DNA of 64,000 nucleotides from CALZJC01 sp963781065 (GTDB lineage: Bacteria > Acidobacteriota > Thermoanaerobaculia > Multivoradales > JAHEKO01). Shown piece after piece: positions 41,970-52,008 of this stretch. Each line of letters starts with the position of its first letter. The first letter of the stretch is position 1. Both the position numbers and the translations under genes were made by a program. Below the pieces are notes generated by a model. That model did not search any database, was not told the origin of the DNA, and saw only the letters and a program-made list of their open reading frames with translations. The stretch lies in NCBI GenBank assembly GCA_963781065.1, contig CAWAET010000002.1:62001-126000 (forward strand), read 5' to 3'.

Positions 41970-42515
41970 TCAGCGGCCGCGCCGGCGCCACCGCTCGAAC
42001 AGACCCGGGCGCTTGTCGACCTTTTCGTCGACCGCGGAAACCGCGCGGTCGTACAGGTCGTCGAGCGATTGGCCGGACTCGCTGGCGCCGGCGCCGGCCG
42101 TGCCCACCGCCGCGGCACGCCGGCGGGAGAACGGCTGGTCGGACCTGTTTCTGGCGACAAACGTCTCGATCGCCCGCACCGCGTCGGGGTCCGGATCGAT
42201 GAAGCTCAGGCCCACCCGTCCCTCGCCCCGCCCGCCATCGCTACGCAGCGGGACGGCGGCAACCTCGACGGGTTGCCGGGCGTTGGGCAGCCGGAAGGCC
42301 ACCCGCACGACCATCCCCGGCACGACGCTCTCCCGGACCGCCACGGCAATGCCCTGCGAGCCCAGGTCGCGAATCGTACAGGGCACCTCGCGGGAGCCCA
42401 TCTTCAAGACCGCCGGGATCTCGATTGCCGCCCGTGGCGTGGCGCGGCGATCGCGGGGCGCGCCCGAGCGGCCGCCGGACGCGCCGTGGCCCTTGGTGGA
42501 ATCGTTCGACATCAT
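41970..42515 (-). CDS. PilZ-domain protein
   Basis: The 181-residue product has a PilZ domain at residues about 22-120 with RRATPRAAIEI (the RxxxR c-di-GMP motif) and DLGSQGIAV (D/NxSxxG-like motif), and VGLSFIDPD. The remainder is a low-complexity, Arg-rich tail. It is probably a c-di-GMP receptor acting on envelope or motility functions. Separated by 27 bp from the M48 protease gene on the same strand. Confidence 0.82.
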   Translation of the reverse strand: MMSNDSTKGHGASGGRSGAPRDRRATPRAAIEIPAVLKMGSREVPCTIRDLGSQGIAVAVRESVVPGMVVRVAFRLPNARQPVEVAAVPLRSDGGRGEGRVGLSFIDPDPDAVRAIETFVARNRSDQPFSRRRAAAVGTAGAGASESGQSLDDLYDRAVSAVDEKVDKRPGLFERWRRRGR

Positions 42516-42542
42516 CCGTCCGCAGCCCGCCGAGGGGAGGAG

Positions 42543-44000
42543 CTAGCCCTCCATCCCGCCGACGACCCGCTTTACCGTGGCTCCGGCCGGCAGCCGGTCG
42601 CCCGGCTCGACGTGGTTGATCAGGGCCAGGGTCTCGAGATCGATGCTCGACGGGTAGCGCCGCGCGAACTCCTCCAGGGTCATCGCCCGGGGGATCCTCT
42701 CCAGCTTGACGCGCGCCGGCTGGACGTCGAGAAAGCGGCGATCGGTGAGCTGGGCGAAGCTGCCCTGGCTGGCCTCGAGCGCGGCGCTGTTCGGCGCCCA
42801 ACTGTCGCGCTTGGCCAGCGCCACGAGCTGGAAGGTGTTGGAGCCGTAGCGGACGCACACCACCCGCCCGCTCAACGGGCTCTGCTCGTCCGGCACCTGA
42901 AAGGTGGACCAGGAGGCCGGCAGGTTGTTGATCCGCGTGCCGCGGGCCTGGCCGCCCTCGACACCCTCCTGGCCGAGGAATCGCTGTACCGCGGCTCCGG
43001 GGTCGTCGTCCTGGGCCAGGGTGAGCTGGAGCATGGCATCCTGCGCCTCGTTGACGGCCGCCACCGATTGCCGGGTGTTGTTGGTCTTCCAGCCCGCCGG
43101 GAAGTCCATCCGAAAGGCCAGGTCCGGATGGTAGAAGACGCCGTCCTTGAAGTAGCCCTCGCGCGGGTCGGTCCCGAAGGTCATCCCGTCGAGCCGCTGG
43201 AAGTAGCCCGCGCGCTCGATCTTGAGCCCCTCGAAGTCCGCATCGCGGCCCGCCAGCATCCCCTCGATCCGCTGTCGCCGGGCCTCGGGATCGGGATGGG
43301 TCGCCAGCCAGCTGGGGATGCCGCCCGCGCCGGCCATGTCGCCCACCCGCTTGAGGATGGTGAACACCTCGGGCATCTCGCGGGCGTCGTAGCCGCCGCG
43401 GATGCTGTAGCGCAGGCCGAGCTCGTCGGCCTGGTTCTCGTCGTCACGCGAGTACTTGAGAAAGAGCAGCCCCATGCCCATCTGCGCCAGGTCGCCGAGC
43501 TGGCGGAACCTCGGGCTGACGACCATGCCGACGCCCAGACCGACGTTGGCGAGCTGCGCCTTGCTCAAACGCTCGACCGAGTGGCGGCCGGTGACGTGGC
43601 CGATCTCGTGCCCGACGACCGCCGCCAGCTCGGCCTCGGAGCTGAGGTGGGCCATGATGCCGCGGGTGACGTAGATGAACCCGCCGGGCAGCGCGAAGGC
43701 GTTGACGATCGGGTCGTCGACCACCTTGAACGACCAGGGCAGGTCCGGCCGCTCGGACCTGGCGGCCAGCGCCTGGCCGAGCGCCGAGACGTAGCTCTGC
43801 ATGGCCGGGTCGTCGTAGAGCCCGAGCTGGGCCGAGATCTCCTGATCGGCCTCGCGGCCCATCTGGATCTCCTGCGCCTCGCTGATCAGGGTGAGCTGCC
43901 GGTCGCCGGTCGCCGGGTTGACCGAGCAGCCGGCAACCAGCGACGCGGCCGCGGTCGCCGCCAAAAGCCGTAGACCCGTCTGCACTGTTCTTCGCATCAT
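42543..44000 (-). CDS. M48-family zinc metalloprotease lipoprotein (BepA/LoiP-like)
   Basis: The 485-residue periplasmic protease has a lipoprotein signal (LLAATAAASLVAGCS, lipobox Cys near residue 25), a conserved NPATGDRQL segment, and the zinc motif VVGHEIGHVTGRH (HExxH) with ENQADELG supplying the third ligand. The C-terminal half contains GWKTNNTRQSVAAVN and ends in a LysM-like stretch (MTLEEFARRYPSSI to VEPGDRLPAG). Such proteases check outer-membrane protein assembly. Start follows AGGAGA. Confidence 0.9.
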   Translation of the reverse strand: MMRRTVQTGLRLLAATAAASLVAGCSVNPATGDRQLTLISEAQEIQMGREADQEISAQLGLYDDPAMQSYVSALGQALAARSERPDLPWSFKVVDDPIVNAFALPGGFIYVTRGIMAHLSSEAELAAVVGHEIGHVTGRHSVERLSKAQLANVGLGVGMVVSPRFRQLGDLAQMGMGLLFLKYSRDDENQADELGLRYSIRGGYDAREMPEVFTILKRVGDMAGAGGIPSWLATHPDPEARRQRIEGMLAGRDADFEGLKIERAGYFQRLDGMTFGTDPREGYFKDGVFYHPDLAFRMDFPAGWKTNNTRQSVAAVNEAQDAMLQLTLAQDDDPGAAVQRFLGQEGVEGGQARGTRINNLPASWSTFQVPDEQSPLSGRVVCVRYGSNTFQLVALAKRDSWAPNSAALEASQGSFAQLTDRRFLDVQPARVKLERIPRAMTLEEFARRYPSSIDLETLALINHVEPGDRLPAGATVKRVVGGMEG

Positions 44001-44052
44001 CCTGGATCTCCTCTAACGGTGGGCGGCGCCGGCCGAGCGCCTGTCGGGGATT

Positions 44053-45339
44053 CTACCGATCTCGCTGCCGGCGCACCGCAACCGCCACCGGCACCGCCGC
44101 CAGGGCCGCCACGACGATCGCGACCAGCGGCGCCGGCGCCGGCCGACCCACGGCCGCCGCGGCGGCCCGCAGCAGACCCGAGGCGCCGAGCAGCAGGCTG
44201 ACCCCGACGACCGCGCCCATGATCGCGTTGGCCAGCCGGCCGTTGACCGCTTCGCCCCCCATCAGGACAGGGTCGTTGACCGCCAGCAGCAGGAAGACCG
44301 CCACCAGCGGCAGCAGCGCGCCGTTGAGGGCCTGGGCGATGATGATCGCCGGGATCGGCCGGACGCCGCTCAGTCCGAAGGCCAGGCCGGCGCCGAGGAC
44401 CGAGAGCCAGACCGCCCGGTAGCGCCAGGAGCCCTCGCGCCACTCGGCCGCCTCGCCGGCGCCAAACAGGCTGCGCGCCGTCACCGCCGCCGCCAGCGGC
44501 GCGGTCACCGCCGAGGACAGGCCGGCGCAGAACAGGCCCGCCGCCACCAGCAGCCCCGACCACTCTCCCAACCTCCCGGCCAGCACCGCGGCCAGGGCCG
44601 GGAAGGAGAACTCCCCCTCGACCGCCGTGCCCACCACCAGCACGCCGGCCGAGATGAGCCCGCCCAGCCCAACCGCCACGGCGAGGCCGAATCGCATCTC
44701 GCCGAGGCCCTGCCCGCGCGCCAGGCCGGAGCCGAGGAAGAGGTTGTAGGGCACCACCGTGGTGCCCACCAGCCCCAGCGCCAGGACCGCCGAGCCGGCC
44801 GGCAGCGCCGGCAGCAGGGCGCCGCGCGCCAGCGCCAGCGGGTCCGGGCGCAACGCCACGGCGGTGACCAGGAAGGCGCCCCCCATGACCGCCACCAGCG
44901 CGCCCAGCAGATGAGCCAGCGTCGTCGCCCGGTTGAACCACAGGAGCAGGCCGGCGGCGAGGCCGGTCGCCAGGGTCAGGGCCGGCCGCGGCAGATCCAC
45001 TGCCAGCGCCGCCCCGGCGACCCCGCCCAGGATGTTGCCCGCCTGGTAGGCGGCGCAGCCGACGACGATGGCACCCAGCACCAGCAGCAGGACCGCGGCG
45101 CCGCGCCAGCCGCCGGCGAAGCGCCGCCGCAGCGCCTGGCCGAGATCGCTGCCGGAGGCCAGGGTCAGCCGGGCGCTCGCCTCCTGCAGCACGACACAGG
45201 CGACGGTGGAAAAGGTCAGCGCCCACAGCAGCGCCAGCCCGAACCGGCTGCCGGCCGAGGCCGCCGTGGTGATCGTTCCGGGACCGATGAACGCCGCCGC
45301 CAGGATCGACCACAACACGACGGACAGCAGCCGTTTCAA
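44053..45339 (-). CDS. Nramp-family transporter coupled to a 5-oxoprolinase gene
   Basis: The 428-residue inner-membrane protein has about eleven helices and the Nramp marks GPGTITTAASAGSRFG (helix 1), GTTVVPYNLFLGS (helix 6 region) and a Leu-rich C-terminus. The helix 1 DPGN metal motif of true Mn/Fe transporters is replaced by GPGTIT. Loss of the metal motif fits the Nramp-related subgroup found next to oxoprolinase genes, which may carry another substrate. TTG at 45339 overlaps the stop of the hydantoinase gene (TTGA), so the two are coupled. A role in 5-oxoproline or related uptake is inference from context. Confidence 0.82.
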   Translation of the reverse strand: MKRLLSVVLWSILAAAFIGPGTITTAASAGSRFGLALLWALTFSTVACVVLQEASARLTLASGSDLGQALRRRFAGGWRGAAVLLLVLGAIVVGCAAYQAGNILGGVAGAALAVDLPRPALTLATGLAAGLLLWFNRATTLAHLLGALVAVMGGAFLVTAVALRPDPLALARGALLPALPAGSAVLALGLVGTTVVPYNLFLGSGLARGQGLGEMRFGLAVAVGLGGLISAGVLVVGTAVEGEFSFPALAAVLAGRLGEWSGLLVAAGLFCAGLSSAVTAPLAAAVTARSLFGAGEAAEWREGSWRYRAVWLSVLGAGLAFGLSGVRPIPAIIIAQALNGALLPLVAVFLLLAVNDPVLMGGEAVNGRLANAIMGAVVGVSLLLGASGLLRAAAAAVGRPAPAPLVAIVVAALAAVPVAVAVRRQRDR

Positions 45340-48300
45340 GGTCCCTCCTCGCCGTCGCCCCGCCGCGGCCGGCCCCAGCCGCCGCCGCCCGGCGTCTCGA
45401 GCAGCAGCCGGTCGCCGGGCAGCGCCTCGATCCCGTCCACCGACGCCAGCTCGACGACCTCGCCGCCGGCGCGCAGCAGTCGCTGCCGGCCCGGTCGCCC
45501 CGGGCCGCCGCCGGCCTGGCCGTAGGGGCCCTGCCGCCGGTGCTGGGTCAGCAGCGACAGCGAGACCGGGGCCAGGAAGCGCAGCTCGCGGATCACCCCG
45601 CGGCCACCCGAATGGCGGCCGCGCCCGCCCGAGCCGGCGCGGATCGCGAACCGCTCCAGACGCACCGGATAGCGATGCTCGAGCACCTCCGGGTCGGTGA
45701 TCGCGGTGTTGGTCATGTGGGTGTGCACGGCGTCGGCGCCGGCGAAGCCGGGCCCGGCGCCGGCGCCGCCGCAGACGGTCTCGTAGTAGCCGAAGGTGCC
45801 ATCGCCAAAGACCACGTTGTTCATCGTCCCCTGGCTGCAGGCGACCACCCCGAGCGCCTTGAGCAGCAGGTCGACCAGCCGCTGGCTGGTCTCGACGTTG
45901 CCGCCCACCACCGCCGGCGCCGACTCCGGCGGACCGGAGAAGTCCGGGTTGAGCAGCCCCCGCGGCACGAGGATCTCGACCGGCTCGAGCAGGCCCTCGT
46001 TGAGCGGCAGCGGCTCGGCGACCAGCAGCCGCAGAACATAGAGCACGGCGCTGCGCACCACCGCCGGCGTGGTGTTGAGGTTGCCCGGGTGGACCCCGCC
46101 CGAGCCGGCGAAATCGATCCGCGCGCCGCCGTCGGCGATCTCGAGCTCCACCGCCAGCGGCGTGCCGTCGTCGAGCTCCTCGCGGGCGGCGAAGCGCCCC
46201 TGCCGCAGCCGTCCCAGCACCGCGCGCGCCTCGCTCGCGGCGTGCCCGGCCAGCGCCGCCATCCAATCGCGCAACGCGGCCTCGCCGTGCTCGCCGGCCA
46301 GCGCCGCGAGGGCCGCGGCCCCCTGCCGGTTGGCCGCCACAGCGGCCTCCAGGTCGATCAGGTTCTCCTCGACGGCGCGCGACGGATAGGGCCCTTCCGC
46401 CAGCCGGGCGCGGATCGTCTCCCACCGCGGGCTGCCGGCGCTGACCAGCAGCTGGGGCTCCAGGACGACCCCCTCCTCGGCCAGGCAGGTGGCGTCCGGC
46501 GGCATCGAGCCGGGCCGCGAGCCGCCGATCTCGGCGTGGTGCGCGCGGCTGGCCAGGTAGGCGGACGGGCGCGCTCCCGCGCTCGGCCACACCGGCGTGA
46601 TCACCGTCACGTCGGGCAGATGAGAGCCGCCGAAGGCCGGGTGGTTGGTCAACGCCACGTCGCCCGGGGACAGCTCCAGCCGGGCCGTCACCGAGCGCAC
46701 GCAGGGACCGAGCGCTCCCAGGTGGACCGGGATGTGGGGCGCGTTGACCACCAGCCGGCCGTCGCCGTCGAGCAGGGCGCAGGAGAAGTCCAGCCGCTCC
46801 TTGACGTTGACCGACAGCGCCGTCCGCCGCAGCGTCTCGCCCATCTGCCAGACGACGCCGCGGAAGCGGTTGGCGAACAGTTCGAGCTGGACCGCCCGCG
46901 GCGGCGTGGAGCGCCGCCGGCTCATTCCGGCTGCCTCCCCGCCGGCCCGCCGCCGCAGAGCCAGGGCCCCGGCCCGATCGACGCGCCCGCGCCAGCCCGG
47001 CTCGACCACCGTCGTGCAGTGCTCTTCGACGACCAGCGCCGGCCCGGAGAAGCCGTCCCCGGGCGCCAGCAGCGCGCGCTCGAAAACCGCCGCCCGCCGC
47101 CAGCCGCCGCCAAACCAGACGCGCCGCTCGCCAACGGCGTCGGCCTCCGCCCGCCGCTCGCTCGCCGGCGCGGCGGCGGCCGGCCGGACCGACGCCGCCA
47201 CGACCCGAAGCGAGACCAGCTCCAGCGGGCGGTCGGGCGGCGGGTAGCCGAACCGCTCGCGGTAGGCCTCGGCGAAGGCGCCGGCCAGCGAGCTCCGCCG
47301 AGCCGGCTTCGACGAGCAGGGTCGAGTCCTGACCGCTCAGCCGCAGCTCGACCGGCCGGCGGCGGATCTCCACGTCCTCGAGCTCGACCCCGTCGCCGCG
47401 CAGGCGGCGGACGGCCTCGGTCTCGAGCCCCTCCAGCCACCCCGGCACCCGGTCGGCCACCGCCGCCAGCGGCCGCAACACCTGGCGCTGGGCGAACCGC
47501 TCGATCGACGCCGCGCCCAGCCCGTAGGCGCTCAGCAGGCCGGCATCGACCGGCACCAGGCAGCGCTCGATGCCCAGCAGCTCCGCCAGGCCGCAGGCGT
47601 GCTGCGGGCCGGCGCCGCCAAACGCCACCAGGGCGTAGCTCGCCGGGTCGCGCCCTTCACGGATCGAGATCCGGCGCACCGCCTGGGCCATGGTCTCGTT
47701 GGCGATCTGCAGGCAGCCGGCGAGCATCGCGGTGAGCGCCGCGGAGGGCTCCTCGCCGCCGGCCGGCGGCCCGGAAACCGGCGCCGCCGCTTTGCCGCTC
47801 AGCTGTGCCGCCAGCGACCGCGCCGCCGCCACCGCCGCCGCGCGCACCACCGGGATGCGCAGCCGGGCCGGTTCGAGGCGCCCGAGCAGCAGGTTGACGT
47901 CGGTCAGGGTCAGCGGGCCGCCGGCGCCATAGCAGGCCGGTCCCGGCGCGGCGCCGGCGCTCCGCGGTCCGACCCGCAGCCGGCCGCCGGCCAGCGAGCA
48001 GATCGAGCCGCCGCCGGCGGCGACGGTCTCGATCGCCAGCGCCGGCGCCAGCAGGCGCGCGCCACCGACCCGGGTCTCGAAACGGTAGCTCAACCGCTCC
48101 TCGTGCCGCGAGACGTCGGTCGAGGTTCCCCCCATGTCGAAGGCGATGACCCGCGTCAGCCCGCTGCGGCGGCCGGCCGCCACCGCGCCCACCACGCCGC
48201 CGGCCGGCCCGGACAGCAGGCTGTCCTTGGGATGGAACTCGGAGGCCCCGACCAGCCCGCCGGCGCTGGTCATCAGGTGGAGCATGCCCGACCCGAGCGG

Positions 48301-49233
48301 CCGGCGGACGCGCTCGCGGTACTCCTCGATGACCTCCGCCAGATAGGCGTCGACCACCGCGGTCTCGGCCCGCGGCACGATGCGGATGAAGGGCGCCAGA
48401 TCGGCCGAGGCCGAGACATGGCGGAATCCGGCGCGGCGTAGACAGCGCGCCACCAACCGCTCATGGGCTGGTTGGCGGTAGCTGTGGAGCAGCGCCACCG
48501 CGGCGCTCCGGATGCCGCGCCCGACGAGCTCCCGGGCACGCTCGCGCACCGGCTCGAGGTCCAGCTGGCGGATCCGCCCACCGTCGGCATCGAGCCGCTC
48601 GTCGACCTCGACCACCGCGGCATACAGGGGCTCGGGCTTGACGATCCGCAGGGCGAAAAGATCGGGCCGCTGCTGGGTCCCGATGCGCAGCAGGTCGGCG
48701 AAACCACGGGTGATGAAAAGCGCCGTGGCGGCGCCCCGCCGCTCGAGCAGGGCGTTGGTGCCGCGGGTGGTGGCCAGCCGCATCCGCACCGGCGGCAGCG
48801 CCTCGTCGAGCCGCCGGCCGGTCACCAGGCGGCTGGCCAGAAGGGGCGCCTCCTCCGGCGAGATCAGCTCGAAGGGGTCGCCGCCGGACGGCGGCACCGC
48901 CAGCGCGCCGGCGAGCTCGAGCTCCCCCGTCGCGGGGTCGCTGCCGGCCACCTCCACCGGCCGATCGTTCGAGCCGACCAGCCGAAAGCCGTAACCGCGC
49001 AGGAAGTCCGCCGGCAGGCCCGCGACCAGGGGCGAGGTCAGGCGGCGCCCGCCGGGCCGCTCCACACGCCCCCGCAGCCGGCTGCTGCTGAGCACCTTGG
49101 ACCGGTGCAGGCGACCGCCGGGGTCACACGCCAGACAATCGGTGAACGTGCCGCCGGTGTCGATCCAGAGCTCCCAGATCCCCGGCACACTCGAGCGACC
49201 CCTTGGGGAGGGCGGGCTCGCGGAGACCGGCAT
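45336..49233 (-). CDS. Fused HyuA-HyuB protein (5-oxoprolinase/hydantoinase type), one apparent +1 frameshift
   Basis: ATP-dependent ring opening of 5-oxoproline or a hydantoin. The N-terminal HyuA half has LWIDTGGTFTDCLACDP, KVLSSSRLRG, TTRGTNALLERRG, FDMGGTSTDVSR and FGGAGPQHACGLAELLG. The HyuB half begins near 46925 (VQLELFANRFRGVVWQMGETL) and contains NTTPAVVRSAVLYVLR, GGNVETSQRLVD, QGTMNNVVFGDG and TPGGGGWG. Removing one base near 47295 restores a single 1298-residue protein, the length of eukaryotic-type 5-oxoprolinase. KVLSSS and the fusion argue for 5-oxoprolinase over split hydantoinases. The extra base looks like a sequence error. Confidence 0.85.
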
Positions 49234-49242
49234 CCGCGGCGG

Positions 49243-49815
49243 TCAGACCGGGCGGGCGGCGGCGCGCGGCCGCCGGCGCCGCAGCCGTCGGGTGGCGAGG
49301 ATCAGCAGCACCAGGACCGTCAGCACCGCCAGCGCCGGCAGGCCGATCGCCATCACCGACAACAGGGCCGAGCCGCCGACCTCTGCCGTCGCCACCAGGG
49401 GGTTGCCGAACCCGGCGGTGGTCAATGAGGAAGCGCCGCGCGCCCCCACCGTAAACCCCTGCACCGCGCCGGCGACCCCGCCGCCGGCGATCACCGCCAG
49501 CGACCACTTCAGGTAGGGATCGATGCCCGTGACCACCGAGGCGGTGACCACGACACCGGCCACCACCGCGGCCGGCGTCGCCACCGAGTCGAGCAGATTG
49601 TCCAGCCAGGGGACGTAGTAGGCGCCGACCTCGAGGACGGTCGCCACCGCCAGGGTGATCAGCGCCGGGGTCGAGGCGATCCAGTCGAAGCCGCCGCCGA
49701 GCGCCACCAAGCCGCCCCGGGCGGCCAGACTGAGGATCAGAAACGGCACGAAGAGCCTGAAGCCGCATGCGGCAGCCAGGCCGAGACCGAGACCGACACT
49801 GAGCAGTACGTCCAC
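49243..49815 (-). CDS. DUF4126 membrane protein
   Basis: The 190-residue protein starts at GTG and has four to five hydrophobic helices, with AAACGFRLFVPFLILSLAAR, YVPWLDNLLDSVATPAAVVAG and KWSLAVIAGGGVAGAVQG. These match DUF4126, a family of unknown function. The C-terminus is Arg-rich. It lies 9 bp downstream of rpiB on the same strand. Confidence 0.82.
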   Translation of the reverse strand: MDVLLSVGLGLGLAAACGFRLFVPFLILSLAARGGLVALGGGFDWIASTPALITLAVATVLEVGAYYVPWLDNLLDSVATPAAVVAGVVVTASVVTGIDPYLKWSLAVIAGGGVAGAVQGFTVGARGASSLTTAGFGNPLVATAEVGGSALLSVMAIGLPALAVLTVLVLLILATRRLRRRRPRAAARPV

Positions 49816-49824
49816 CGTCGCGGC

Positions 49825-50262
49825 CTACTCTACCCGATCGAGCTGCTCGATCCGGGCGACGTGCCGGCCGCCCTCGAAGGGCGTCTCGAGCCAGACGTCG
49901 ACCATCGCGAGCACCAGGTCGAGCGGCAGCAGCCGTTGGCCGAAGGAGATCATGTTGGCGTCGTTGTGCTGGCGCGCCAGCCGCGCCGACTCGACGCTCC
50001 AGCACAGGGCGCAGCGCACGCCACGGCGCCGGTTGGCGGCCATCGCCTCGCCGTTGCCCGAGCCGCCCAGCACGATGCCGCGCTCGCAGTCGCCGGCGGC
50101 CACCGCCGCGGCCGCGCGGCCGACGAACAGCGGGTAGTCGACCGACGCCTCGGAGTCGGTGCCGAAGTCCTCCACCTCGTGCCCGGCCTCGGCCAGGTGA
50201 CGGGCGATCTCCCCTTTGTAGGTGAAGCCGGCGTGGTCTGAAGCCAGGGCGATTCTCATCAT
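49825..50262 (-). CDS. rpiB: Ribose-5-phosphate isomerase B
   Basis: Interconverts ribose-5-phosphate and ribulose-5-phosphate (RpiB/LacAB fold, 145 residues). Motifs are ALASDHAGFTYK, DFGTDSEASVDYPLF, GIVLGGSGNGEAMAANR and HNDANMISFGQR. The usual catalytic Cys of GxGxG loop relatives (GTGIG) is replaced by GSGNG here, as in the actinobacterial-type enzymes. Two adjacent ATGs overlap the murJ stop. Confidence 0.92.
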   Translation of the reverse strand: MMRIALASDHAGFTYKGEIARHLAEAGHEVEDFGTDSEASVDYPLFVGRAAAAVAAGDCERGIVLGGSGNGEAMAANRRRGVRCALCWSVESARLARQHNDANMISFGQRLLPLDLVLAMVDVWLETPFEGGRHVARIEQLDRVE

Positions 50263-51938
50263 TCACGCTCCTCGTCTGTGGTTGGGCGGCGGCGCGACAG
50301 CCAGCGCGCCGCCTCCGAGATGCCGGCGAGCCGGGTCAGCGCCAGATATCCCGCGCCGTAGAGGCCCAGGGCGGCCAGCGCCGTCACCAGCTGCGGTAGC
50401 GGCGACCAGCGCCATACTGCCAGCGCCGGCAGCGCCGCCGCCAGCGCCGCCGCCAGCAGACGCCCGGCGTACCCCAGCGGCAGCCCGGGGCGGCCGATGC
50501 GGCGACGCACGGCGACGCTCAGCCGGGCCAGCTCGTACCAGGCCGCGAGCGCCGACGCCGCGGCCAGCCCGACGGCGCCGAGATAGAGCCGCGGCACCGG
50601 CGGCGCCTCGGGCATCAGCGCGGCCACGGCGAACCGGTCGAGCCAGACCATCAGCCCCAGCCCGAGCAGCGCCGACAGCACCACCCGCTCGACCGCGATA
50701 CGGGCCGGCACGCGCGTGGCGCCCAGGGCGTAGAAGACGTTGGTGAACAGCCGCGAGCTGCCCGAAGCCGGCAGCCCCAGGCTGTAGGCGGCGAGCACCA
50801 GCGCCACCAGCCAGTGGTCCTCGGCGCCGAAGGCGCCGCGGCGGTAGAGCACGGTGACGACCGGATAGCTCAGCAGCAGGTAGCCGACCGCGGCGGGCAT
50901 CATGGGGAAGAGCATCAGCCTCCAGCCGGCGACCAGCCGGCGGCGCAGCTGGCCGCCGCCGTCGCGCTCGTCGAGTCGCGACAGCTCGGGCAGTTCGGCC
51001 GCCGCCACCGACAGCGCGAACAGGCTGACCGGCAGGAAGTAGGGCAGAAACGCCCAGCCGAGCGCCGCCTGCGCGCCGGCCGCCAGGAACGAGGCCAGCA
51101 GCTGGTCGAGATAGCCCGACAGCTGCACGGCGCCGCGGCTGGCGGCCAGCGGCCCGAAGTTGCGCAGACACTCCCCGACCCCCCGCACCCGGAGGGAGAG
51201 CGACAGCCGGAAGCCCTCGAGCAGGCGGAAGACCGACGGCAACTGAACCGCGAACTGCAGCAGGCCGCCGGCCAGCGCCCCGATGCAGGCCGCGATCAGC
51301 AGCCCGTCCCGATCCGCCAGCGAGACCCCGTCGCTGCCGGCGGCGGCCAGCAACGGCGCGCCGACCCACCACAGGACGGCGATGATCGCGGCGTTCCACA
51401 GCGCCGGGGCGAGATACGGCAGGAAGAAGCGGCGGTGGGAGTTGAGGATCCCCAGACACCAGGCCGACAGCGCCAGCAGGCCGGCCATCGGAAAGACCAC
51501 CCGCACCGCCGCGACCGCCAGCGGAAACCGATCCACCGTCGCCTCGCCGGCCGCCACCCGCTGCGCGTCGGCCAGGTAGCCGGCCGACAGCACGGTCACC
51601 AGGGGCTCGGCCAGGAGGACGCCGAGCAGAGTCAAACCCCCGGTGGCCGCCAGCAGCAGGCCGAAGATCGCCCCGGCGAAGCGGCCCGCTTCGTGCGCCC
51701 GGCCCTGCGCCAGCAGACGCGAGTAGACCGGGATGAACGAGGCCGAGAGGGTCTGCTCGCCAAGCAGGTTCTGCAGGATGTTGGGCCCGCGCAGCGCGGT
51801 GCGGAAGACGTCGGCATGCGGCCCGGCGCCGAAGAAGGTGGCCAGGCTCGCCTCGCGCACCAGACCCAACAGGCGGCTGATGAGAATGCCGCCCGCCACC
51901 TTGCTTGCCGCGGGGCGGCCGCCGGGGGACTCGCTCAC
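50259..51938 (-). CDS. murJ: Lipid II flippase MurJ (MviN)
   Basis: Flips the peptidoglycan precursor lipid II across the inner membrane. The 559-residue polytopic MOP-family protein has the typical N-terminus (GGILISRLLGLVREASLATFFG), DVFRTALRGPNILQNLLGE, SASFIPVYSRLLAQG, and fourteen or so hydrophobic segments. Start is GTG. It overlaps rpiB by 4 bp. Confidence 0.94.
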   Translation of the reverse strand: MSESPGGRPAASKVAGGILISRLLGLVREASLATFFGAGPHADVFRTALRGPNILQNLLGEQTLSASFIPVYSRLLAQGRAHEAGRFAGAIFGLLLAATGGLTLLGVLLAEPLVTVLSAGYLADAQRVAAGEATVDRFPLAVAAVRVVFPMAGLLALSAWCLGILNSHRRFFLPYLAPALWNAAIIAVLWWVGAPLLAAAGSDGVSLADRDGLLIAACIGALAGGLLQFAVQLPSVFRLLEGFRLSLSLRVRGVGECLRNFGPLAASRGAVQLSGYLDQLLASFLAAGAQAALGWAFLPYFLPVSLFALSVAAAELPELSRLDERDGGGQLRRRLVAGWRLMLFPMMPAAVGYLLLSYPVVTVLYRRGAFGAEDHWLVALVLAAYSLGLPASGSSRLFTNVFYALGATRVPARIAVERVVLSALLGLGLMVWLDRFAVAALMPEAPPVPRLYLGAVGLAAASALAAWYELARLSVAVRRRIGRPGLPLGYAGRLLAAALAAALPALAVWRWSPLPQLVTALAALGLYGAGYLALTRLAGISEAARWLSRRRPTTDEERE

Positions 51939-52008
51939 TTTCTATCCGCGGCGGACGATACGCCATCCGCACCGGCGGCGCCAGCCGGTGCCTCGCGTCC
52001 GGTAGGGA

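Noticed and set aside
44053..49233. Apparent 1726-residue HyuA-Nramp fusion on the minus strand
   Set aside because: After about 47295 the frame reads Arg/Gly-rich nonsense opposite the true HyuB frame, and the Nramp part starts at its own TTG. The long open frame is an artefact of GC richness plus the extra base.
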